Shown piece after piece: positions 6,794 to 12,931 of a stretch of 12,931 nt of DNA; within the stretch, counting starts at the first letter, position 1; each line of letters begins with the position of its first letter. The stretch lies in assembly GCA_964584805.1 (NCBI GenBank), contig CAZPAY010000027.1, positions 1-12,931 on the forward strand. The letters run 5' to 3'. This stretch comes from JABHIE01 sp964584805 (GTDB lineage Bacteria > Planctomycetota > UBA1135). A program made the position numbers and the translations under genes. Below the pieces are notes generated by a model. The model saw only the letters and a program-made list of their open reading frames with translations. It had not been told where the DNA came from and ran no database searches.

Positions 6794-8053
6794 TTAGGGA
6801 ATGAAAACATTCATCGCCGACCAAGCGAGCATGAAGTCGCGCCAGGCGTTGAGCTCTTGCAATTTGGCTTGAGCGAGCAAGGCCCGCTGGGTGAGTGCCT
6901 GCTCGAGCGAGGTTTCGCCCGCAGCGAATTGATGCTCGGCGGCTTGCATTTGTTGGCTTATGGCGGGAGTGATTTCGTTTTGGTGCCGCTGCAAAGTTGC
7001 GTGAGCTTGCACGAGTTGAGCATGGGATTTGCTGAGTGCGAGCCGCGTTTCCTGAATTTGTAGTTGCGCGTTTTGTTGCGCGGCGGATGCTTCGGCTTGT
7101 GCGATACGGCTGTTCGCAGAGGCACGCCCACGAATAGGGATGTCAAAAAGAACCGCAGCATCGTATGCGTCTTGGCCGTCATCAGCCTGGCGATAGAACA
7201 ACTCAAGATTGAGGTTGGGAATTTTCTTTGCGTCGGCGAGGTGAACACGGAGCTGTGCAACCTGCGCATTCGAGAGTGCTTCCGCAACAGTTGGGATGTC
7301 GGCAATTCGCGCAAGCAGTCGATTGAGATTAGGCAAATCAAGCACGCTGGACAGATCGCCTTGCAGTTGTAGATTGTGTGCGTTTGTAAAACCCATGCGC
7401 GTGGTCAATTCATCAAGCGCGAGATGATGATTGCGCGTCAGCCGCTCTAACTCAGCATTGGCGCTGGTTAGACGAATGCGCAAATCGGTCATATCGCTCG
7501 GGATGAGGTCACCTTCGCGCACTTGAGCTTGCCGTAGTTCGAGTTGTTGTCGGGTGATGACAACGCGCTCGGTTTGAATGCCGCCCGCGATTTGCAAAGA
7601 CAGGGCTGTGGCAAATGCACCACGGATTTGCGCTTCAACCTCACGCGCGATTTTTTCACGATGTAATTGCGCCGCGTGTAACCGCTCCGTTTCAACCGCT
7701 CTCGCTTTTCCACCTTGCCCACCAAGAGGGATGGCTTGTGAAAAACCAATGAGCGTGTCGCCTTCTGATTTGACTCCAATTTTTGGGTTAGGCAAACGAC
7801 CTGCAACACCGAGCCGCTGGGCTTGGGCCTCTACTTGAAATTGCGCGGCATTTAATGCAGGCGAGTTTTTTTGCGCTGATTCAATCGCATCTTTGAGTGA
7901 AAGAAATGGCTCAGCGAACTGGGGCTGAGTCGCAGTGGGTTGCAAAGTTTGCACGGGCATCCGAACAGATTCATGCGCCGTCGACAGGCTTGGCAAACCT
8001 TTCGTTGTAGAAGAGCAACCTATCAAGAAAAGTAAAAGTAGGGTTTTATACAT
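6794..8053 (-). CDS. TolC/CusC-family outer-membrane efflux lipoprotein
   Basis: The outer-membrane channel of a tripartite RND pump, 419 residues, forming a trimeric beta-barrel and periplasmic alpha-tunnel. The start is decided by a strong GGAGG 6 nt ahead of the ATG at 8053. That start gives a short signal peptide with lipobox LIGC, so Cys13 would be lipidated; the open frame upstream to 8110 adds 19 residues that spoil this signal. Two OEP repeats are visible. The first starts with SLKDAIESAQKNSPALNAA near residue 52 and has IPLGGQGGKARA at 108-119. The second has the matching FDIPIRGRASANSRIAQAE at 303-321. Long Ala/Gln/Glu-rich helices follow each, and the C-terminal AGETSLEQALTQRALLAQAK block is family-typical. 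It overlaps the pump gene by 8 nt, so the two are translationally coupled. The length is slightly short for CusC but within the family. Confidence 0.92.
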   Translation of the reverse strand: MYKTLLLLFLIGCSSTTKGLPSLSTAHESVRMPVQTLQPTATQPQFAEPFLSLKDAIESAQKNSPALNAAQFQVEAQAQRLGVAGRLPNPKIGVKSEGDTLIGFSQAIPLGGQGGKARAVETERLHAAQLHREKIAREVEAQIRGAFATALSLQIAGGIQTERVVITRQQLELRQAQVREGDLIPSDMTDLRIRLTSANAELERLTRNHHLALDELTTRMGFTNAHNLQLQGDLSSVLDLPNLNRLLARIADIPTVAEALSNAQVAQLRVHLADAKKIPNLNLELFYRQADDGQDAYDAAVLFDIPIRGRASANSRIAQAEASAAQQNAQLQIQETRLALSKSHAQLVQAHATLQRHQNEITPAISQQMQAAEHQFAAGETSLEQALTQRALLAQAKLQELNAWRDFMLAWSAMNVFIP

Positions 8054-11000
8054 GGCTAACCTCCGCAGTGGCGGGTTTGCCGAAACGCAAATACAGCGCC
8101 GGCACAACAATCATGTTGAGGAAAGTAGAGCTGATTAAACCAAACAGAATGACCCAAGCCATTGGCGTTTGGATTTCGCTACCGGATTCACCCCCAGCCA
8201 TCGCAAGAGGAACAAGTGCAAGGCCGGAAGCAAGCGCCGTCATCGAAATTGGAACAAGCCGCTCGGTGGAGCCGCGCAAAATGGCTTCACGCAAATCGTT
8301 GACACCTTCGTGTATTTGCAAATGTCGAATATGAGACACCAACATAATTCCGTTTCGTGTAGCGATTCCAAAAACGGTAATGAATCCAATTAATGACCCG
8401 ACCGACAAGATGCCGTCACCTAGCCAAACGCCGGCCACACCACCAATCAGCGCCAGCGGCAAATTTGCCATGACGAAAAGTGCATCGCGCCCTGTGCCAA
8501 AAGCCATGCGCAGCAAAAATCCAATCCCAAGAATCACGGCGATACCCAAAAGGAAAATACGCCGTTGCGCGGATTGAGCACTCTCGAATTGCCCACCGTA
8601 TTCGACACGATAACCCGATGTGTTCGCAAACTGCGGCTGCACCACTTGGCGGATGTCTTCCACAACCGAAACCAAATCGCGACCGGCTACATTGCAGGCC
8701 ACCACCATTTTGCGTTGTCCGTTTTCGTGCTTAATTTGATTTGGGGTTGCGGTGCGCGTGACTTTCGCAATCGCGCCGAGCGGCACGGCGGCTGCATCTT
8801 GATGGGGGGTGTATTCACCCGCGGCAAGATGGTTTTCTGCGAGCGCGCCTAAAACAGGAATGCGCCCAAGTGATTGTTGCGGATTCCCGCCGGTGTCGAG
8901 TCGCAAGGTGATATCAAAGGGGTGACTTCCCTCGAGTAATTCTGTTGCCTTGTAGCCCTGCACAGCAGCCTCGAGGGTCGCGGCCGCTTCTTGTGGTGCA
9001 ACACCCAGTCGGCCCATTGCGGCTCGATCCATTTTGACCCTGTAAGACGGTACGGCGGTGAGTTGCTCTACGGAAAGGTCTACAACGCCGTCTATTTGGC
9101 TCATGAGGCCCTTTGTAGATTCAGCGTGTTGCCGCAAGACTTGCAAATCAGGGCCAAAAATTTTGACGGCGACGGCGGCGCGCGTGCCTGACAGCATGTG
9201 GTTGATGCGGTGTGAAATGGGCTGGCCGATATCAAACACCATGCCCGGCACCATGGTTAAATCTTTGCGCAAAGCGGCGAGGAATTCTTCACGAGAGCGC
9301 TCTTTCATTTCGAGTCGCACCTCTAACTCAGTGACCTCAACGCCGTTGGCGTGTTCATCTAATTCCGCCCGACCTGTACGGCGCGCAACCGAGACAACCT
9401 CGGGGTGTGCAAGATGAATGTCTTCGACCATTTTGCCGAGCTTGTCACTTTGCTCAAGCGAGGTGCCAGGAAGCGTAACGGCTGTAACAGTCAGCGCACC
9501 TTCGTTGAATTCAGGAAGGAAACCGCCGCCAAGTGTGGTCGTTGTGATGATGGCAATGACCAGGCACACAATCGCTGGGCCAACGGATGCCCAGGGTCGC
9601 TTGAGAGCTGGCTTTAAAAGTTTTTGATACGCGCGTTTAAAACTTTGAATGTGTCGCGAGTCTTCTTCTTGCTGCATTGCTTTTGAATTCGGCAAAAAGA
9701 GAGAACACAAAACCGGGGTCACGGTCACTGCAACAATCAGCGAAGCCGCAAGTGCAGAAACATAGGCCAAACCAAGCGGCTGCAACAACCGACCCTCTAC
9801 GCCCGACAAAAAGAAGAGCGGAAGGAAAACCAAAATAATGATGAGTGTTGCAAAAACAATAGACGATCGAATCTCAACACTTGCATCAAAAACCACTTTC
9901 AAAGACGCGCGCTGTTTCTCGATAGGCAGCAATGCGTTTTCACGCAAGCGGCGGAAAACATTTTCAACATCAATCACCGCGTCATCAACCAGCGCGCCAA
10001 TTGCAATCGCAATCCCGCCGAGCGTCATCGTGTTGATTGTGCCGCCAAGGGCGTCCAAAACTAGGACGGCGCCTAAAATCGAAAGTGGAATTGCGGTTAG
10101 AGTGATAAATGTTGCCCGCAAATTCAGCAAGAAAAACGCAACGATTAAAACCACTAACCACGCGCCGTCCTGCAAAACGGTAAGCACATTGTTGAGCGCG
10201 GTTTCAATGAAATCGGCTTGGCGCAATAAATCGCGATGCAAAGTCATGCCGTTGGGTAATTGCATTTCAATTTCGTCCAGCACCTCGTCAAGTCGTTGCG
10301 TGAGTTCAAGCGTATTCACACCGGGCTGCTTTTGAATACCAATCACAACCGCATTTTTCGCTGAAACCGAAGCCACGCCGCGAGCGGGTCGTGCGCCAAG
10401 TTCAACGCGACCTAAATCCATAACACGGATCGGCACACCGTCGCGGCTTTCTAAAGTGAGAGCCGCAATGTCTTCGGCATTTTGAAAACGCCCAACACCT
10501 GTGACAAGATATTCACTGCCTCCGCTCGCGACAAAACCCGCGGGGATGTTCATGTTTGCCACGCGAATCGCCTCAGCAATTTGCGTCACACTCACCCTGT
10601 AGGCTTCAAGCCGAGTCGGGTCTAGCCAAATTTGATATTGCCGCGCACCGCCCCCAATCGGGACGGCCTGCGAAACGCCCGGAACCGCCATAAGGCGCCG
10701 CCGTAAGACCGTATCGGCAAAAGTGCGCATCGCGATAGGGTCATCATTTGTCGAGGTCAAACCAAGAAACAACACTTCGCCCATCACGGATGAAATTGGC
10801 GCGAGCACCGGCTCACTTGTTTGCCCCGGCAATGAACTCGCGACAATCGCGAGTTTTTCCGTCACAATTTGCCGCGCACGAAAAATGTCGGTGCCCCATT
10901 CAAACTCAGCGTAAACCACCGAGATGCCAACAGAGCTGGCGGAACGCACGCGCCGAATTCCAGGCGCGGCATTGAGACTCGATTCAATCGGGAAGGTGAC

Positions 11001-11189
11001 GAGGCTTTCCACTTCAGTCGAATCCATCCCTTGTGTTTCCGTTAACACCGTAACGGTTGGCGCTGTCAAGTCAGGGAAGACATCGACCGGAGCTTGCACG
11101 GCCGTCGTCGCACCCCAAACGCAAAAGGCAAGTGCAACAATTAAAACAACGGCGCGATTGCGCAACGACCATTTAATGAGATTATCCAT
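8046..11189 (-). CDS. RND efflux pump, heavy-metal (HME, CusA/CzcA-like) type
   Basis: A 1047-residue proton-driven inner-membrane transporter that takes substrate from the periplasm or cytoplasm and passes it to the TolC-like channel. It shows the full duplicated RND plan: TM1 at about 13-32, the first periplasmic loop with PVDVFPDLTAPTV (34-46), TM2-6 at about 335-500, TM7 at about 535-553, the second loop with GFLPEFNEGALTV (556-568), and TM8-12 at about 878-1036. The proton-relay helix TM4 reads GALVDDAVIDVEN (398-410), giving Asp402, Asp403, Asp407 and Glu409. QPISHRINHMLSGTRA (656-671) matches the HME signature region of CzcA in spacing. I assign the HME class, but the exact ion (Cu/Ag, Zn/Co/Cd, or another) cannot be read. 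The start has GAGG about 9 nt upstream, 15 nt after the adaptor stop. The last 8 nt overlap the TolC gene. No truncation or frameshift is seen. Confidence 0.93.
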   Translation of the reverse strand: MDNLIKWSLRNRAVVLIVALAFCVWGATTAVQAPVDVFPDLTAPTVTVLTETQGMDSTEVESLVTFPIESSLNAAPGIRRVRSASSVGISVVYAEFEWGTDIFRARQIVTEKLAIVASSLPGQTSEPVLAPISSVMGEVLFLGLTSTNDDPIAMRTFADTVLRRRLMAVPGVSQAVPIGGGARQYQIWLDPTRLEAYRVSVTQIAEAIRVANMNIPAGFVASGGSEYLVTGVGRFQNAEDIAALTLESRDGVPIRVMDLGRVELGARPARGVASVSAKNAVVIGIQKQPGVNTLELTQRLDEVLDEIEMQLPNGMTLHRDLLRQADFIETALNNVLTVLQDGAWLVVLIVAFFLLNLRATFITLTAIPLSILGAVLVLDALGGTINTMTLGGIAIAIGALVDDAVIDVENVFRRLRENALLPIEKQRASLKVVFDASVEIRSSIVFATLIIILVFLPLFFLSGVEGRLLQPLGLAYVSALAASLIVAVTVTPVLCSLFLPNSKAMQQEEDSRHIQSFKRAYQKLLKPALKRPWASVGPAIVCLVIAIITTTTLGGGFLPEFNEGALTVTAVTLPGTSLEQSDKLGKMVEDIHLAHPEVVSVARRTGRAELDEHANGVEVTELEVRLEMKERSREEFLAALRKDLTMVPGMVFDIGQPISHRINHMLSGTRAAVAVKIFGPDLQVLRQHAESTKGLMSQIDGVVDLSVEQLTAVPSYRVKMDRAAMGRLGVAPQEAAATLEAAVQGYKATELLEGSHPFDITLRLDTGGNPQQSLGRIPVLGALAENHLAAGEYTPHQDAAAVPLGAIAKVTRTATPNQIKHENGQRKMVVACNVAGRDLVSVVEDIRQVVQPQFANTSGYRVEYGGQFESAQSAQRRIFLLGIAVILGIGFLLRMAFGTGRDALFVMANLPLALIGGVAGVWLGDGILSVGSLIGFITVFGIATRNGIMLVSHIRHLQIHEGVNDLREAILRGSTERLVPISMTALASGLALVPLAMAGGESGSEIQTPMAWVILFGLISSTFLNMIVVPALYLRFGKPATAEVSHV
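8048..8063 (-). promoter_or_regulatory. Strong ribosome-binding site for the TolC-like gene inside the pump gene's end
   Basis: On the minus strand GGAGG sits 6 nt ahead of the ATG at 8053, within the last codons of the RND pump gene. This is the clearest Shine-Dalgarno of the cluster. It decides the TolC start against the longer open frame beginning at 8110. Confidence 0.8.
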
Positions 11190-11204
11190 TTTGACAACCT
11201 CGCC

Positions 11205-12824
11205 TTAATGAGAGTGCTCGGGAATCGTCCCCGAAAGCGAAACGAGATGCACGATGTACGCGCCATCGATTACCACCTGCTCGCCGGCGGTGACACCTTC
11301 GAGAATTTCTACATGATGCCCGTCGTTTAAACCCGTGCGTACTGTGCGTCGAGAAAACGATTCGCCGCCGGTTTGCACGAATGCGATTTGAATCCCGGCG
11401 TCGTCAACAATCGCCGAAGACGGAATTGCCAAAACTTGTCGCGAATGACTCGTAAACAAATGCGCGGGCAGAGTCATGCCCGATCGCAGCCAGCCCGGGT
11501 TGGGGATTTCATAAAGCAACTCAGCCGAGTGCGTCATCGGATGTACTTTCGGCGCGGCCAAAAGCAACTCGCCGTTTGTGCCGGGCAGGTCAAGCAAACT
11601 ACCATCAGTCGGGTGGGGGATTTCAGCCGTCGGGCGCGCACCCAATTGCGGCAAGTCCGTTTCTGGCACACGCACAGAAACATGCAGTTGGCTGAGGTCT
11701 TGAATGTGAAACAATAAATCACTTTCCGCCACCCATTCTCCGCCGGCCGTTGGCGCATGAATAACCTGGCCAGCGATCGGCGCGCGCAAGGGCAAATCGA
11801 GCGATGAGCCCGCTTGCGCAGATTGCCAAGCCGCAAGAGTTTCGAGGCTTGCCGTTTGCGCGGCTTGTGCACTCGAGAAAACATATTGCGCCTCTTCCAG
11901 CTCGCGTTTTGATTTGGCCTGTTTTTCAAAAAGGGTCTTCGCTCGCGCATAAACCGCTTGCGCGCGTTTCAACTCAGCATCGGCTCGCGCAACTTCTTGT
12001 TTCGCAGCAGCCACGGACGCTTTCCAATTACCGAGGTCTTCGCCTAAAAGTGGGATGCGCAAAACAGCAAGCACATGGCCTGCAGGAACTTGCTGACCCA
12101 ATTCTGTGCGAGCGCCTTTTGCCCATAAAGTGCCGGCAGTCGGTGCCGCCACTTGAGCGGTATGCGTGCGACAGGCTGTCACCCGCGCGGTCGCCGGCAC
12201 ACGATTCGCCATCTCTTGTATTTGCGCACGCGCTACTTTCAGGCGCACAGGCCATTGCTGTTCTTTCAACATCGTGATTTCACCACCACCACGCTCGGAT
12301 GCCGCGCGCGCAGCATCCTGCCCAGCCGCCATCACAGTCGATGCATCCGCATAAACCATCACGGTTTCCAGCTCTTGCTTGTCACCATCGACATCTACCG
12401 ACCAACGCCAATCACCGGTCACCGGAAAAGTAACATCCGTCAAATATATCCCCTTTCGCGCAGGCGCATCGAGCGTCAATCGAATCGGCTCAGGCGCACC
12501 TTTGCCACCCGGCCCCACCCAATCAAACACCATCGACATCGACCCGGTTGCCCGAGGCGAGCCGTCGGCCAAATTGGAAACGTGCAGCGCAAAATCTGCC
12601 GGATGACCGATTACAGCGAAATCGTTTTCAAAGAAAAACTCGTGCTGGGCTGACCAAAGCGTTTGCGCACGCGCGGGCCATTCGGCGGTTGCATTGTTGT
12701 CGTAAGAATTTGCAGGATCACCGAGTGGGCGACTCGTGTCAGAATCATGCGAGTGTTCGCCGCAGCTCAAAAAGAGCATGCTTGAGCAAATGAGAAAAGT
12801 AAGGGTTGGAGCGTTTACGGACAT
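11205..12824 (-). CDS. Periplasmic adaptor (membrane fusion) lipoprotein of the RND pump, with extra N-terminal domain
   Basis: A 539-residue CusB/CzcB-like adaptor that bridges pump and outer-membrane channel. The signal peptide ends in lipobox LFLSC, so Cys21 is probably lipidated and the protein anchored in the inner membrane facing the periplasm. Residues about 60-160 form an additional beta-rich domain (begins HEFFFENDFAVIGHPADF, ends LETVMVYAD) that classical adaptors lack. Then come the first lipoyl half (about 222-258), a coiled-coil hairpin (about 262-340, rich in A/K/E/Q), the second lipoyl half (341-375, LDLPLRAPIAGQVIHAP), a beta-barrel (about 376-456) and the membrane-proximal domain (about 460-530). 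His is concentrated at the mature N-terminus (GEHSHDSD) and the very C-terminus (EHSH), which could bind metal. The ATG at 12824 is preceded by an in-frame TAA and no clear Shine-Dalgarno. It is the first gene of the efflux operon. Confidence 0.92.
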   Translation of the reverse strand: MSVNAPTLTFLICSSMLFLSCGEHSHDSDTSRPLGDPANSYDNNATAEWPARAQTLWSAQHEFFFENDFAVIGHPADFALHVSNLADGSPRATGSMSMVFDWVGPGGKGAPEPIRLTLDAPARKGIYLTDVTFPVTGDWRWSVDVDGDKQELETVMVYADASTVMAAGQDAARAASERGGGEITMLKEQQWPVRLKVARAQIQEMANRVPATARVTACRTHTAQVAAPTAGTLWAKGARTELGQQVPAGHVLAVLRIPLLGEDLGNWKASVAAAKQEVARADAELKRAQAVYARAKTLFEKQAKSKRELEEAQYVFSSAQAAQTASLETLAAWQSAQAGSSLDLPLRAPIAGQVIHAPTAGGEWVAESDLLFHIQDLSQLHVSVRVPETDLPQLGARPTAEIPHPTDGSLLDLPGTNGELLLAAPKVHPMTHSAELLYEIPNPGWLRSGMTLPAHLFTSHSRQVLAIPSSAIVDDAGIQIAFVQTGGESFSRRTVRTGLNDGHHVEILEGVTAGEQVVIDGAYIVHLVSLSGTIPEHSH

Positions 12825-12931
12825 CGTGACTTAAGTGAAAGGGAGAGTAGCCGCACCCATCAAAGGTACGGAGATTCAAATTCACGAAAGTGGTGGGCCG
12901 CGTAATCGTTTTAAATCTAAAACCGCAAATC
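12825..12931 (-). promoter_or_regulatory. Region upstream of the efflux operon, with a short inverted repeat
   Basis: These 107 bp lie upstream of the adaptor start and should hold the operon promoter if the transcript begins here. A perfect 6-bp inverted repeat GTTTTA-AATC-TAAAAC lies at 12908-12923, about 85-100 nt from the ATG. It is AT-rich and could be an operator half-site pair, or chance. I could not find a well-spaced -35/-10 pair. A minus-strand frame from 12929 to a TGA at 12882-12884 encodes 15 residues and might be the 3' end of an upstream gene, but is too short to judge. Confidence 0.35.

Noticed and set aside
8054..8110. Longer start for the TolC-like protein (19 more residues)
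   Set aside because: It would put a Cys/Arg-rich stretch before the lipoprotein signal. The internal ATG at 8053 has GGAGG at ideal spacing and gives a clean lipobox.
9838..10335. 165-residue open frame on the plus strand inside the RND pump gene
   Set aside because: Low-complexity Ser/Thr/Lys-rich translation with no family resemblance; it is antisense to a clearly conserved pump region.
12153..12653. 166-residue open frame on the plus strand inside the adaptor gene
   Set aside because: Arg/His-rich translation typical of an antisense shadow; the minus-strand adaptor is unambiguous.
12882..12929. Possible 3' end of an upstream minus-strand gene (15 codons to a TGA)
   Set aside because: Too short to distinguish from chance; other frames through the same stretch are also open.
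1..12931. Insertion sequences, integrases, tRNA or att-like direct repeats
   Set aside because: No transposase or integrase motifs, no tRNA-like cloverleaf and no flanking direct repeats were noticed on either strand by eye.

Overview
The window (12,931 bp) is protein-coding almost throughout. I see no tRNA, rRNA, CRISPR array, transposase or prophage gene. It looks like chromosome from a Gram-negative (two-membrane) bacterium: it carries a complete tripartite RND efflux set with a lipoprotein outer-membrane channel, plus two secreted propeller proteins. The style of the secreted proteins (FG-GAP propeller followed by a short beta-rich C-terminal domain) and the subtype of M29 aminopeptidase resemble proteins I know from the Planctomycetota/Verrucomicrobiota (PVC) group. 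That placement is an inference from memory, not a search result.

Left block (1-3744, minus strand): a C-terminal remnant of a DUF4143-type AAA ATPase lies at the far left. Next to it are two tandem, paralogous secreted FG-GAP (integrin-alpha-like) proteins. Each has a signal peptide, exactly seven DxDxDG-type calcium-binding loops (seven blades), and the same roughly 110-residue C-terminal domain. The two genes overlap by ATGA and are probably translationally coupled.

Middle (3745-4939, plus strand): a short divergent intergenic region is followed by an M29 family aminopeptidase with all six expected metal ligands. Its likely start is the ATG at 3824.

Right block (4958-12824, minus strand): a compact cluster, read in transcription order. 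It comprises a periplasmic adaptor lipoprotein, a CusA/CzcA-like RND pump, a TolC-family outer-membrane lipoprotein, and an SLC13/DASS-type permease with two RCK_C domains. The spacings are a 15-nt gap, an 8-nt overlap and a 24-nt gap, so one four-gene transcript is likely. The first three genes would form a proton-driven heavy-metal or small-molecule exporter spanning both membranes. The fourth is an inner-membrane ion-coupled anion transporter whose presence in the operon is the least expected part.

I did not find a clearly new molecular system. The most interesting candidates are the tandem seven-blade propeller pair with its shared C-terminal domain, the coupling of an SLC13-RCK permease to an RND efflux operon, and the extra N-terminal domain of the adaptor.
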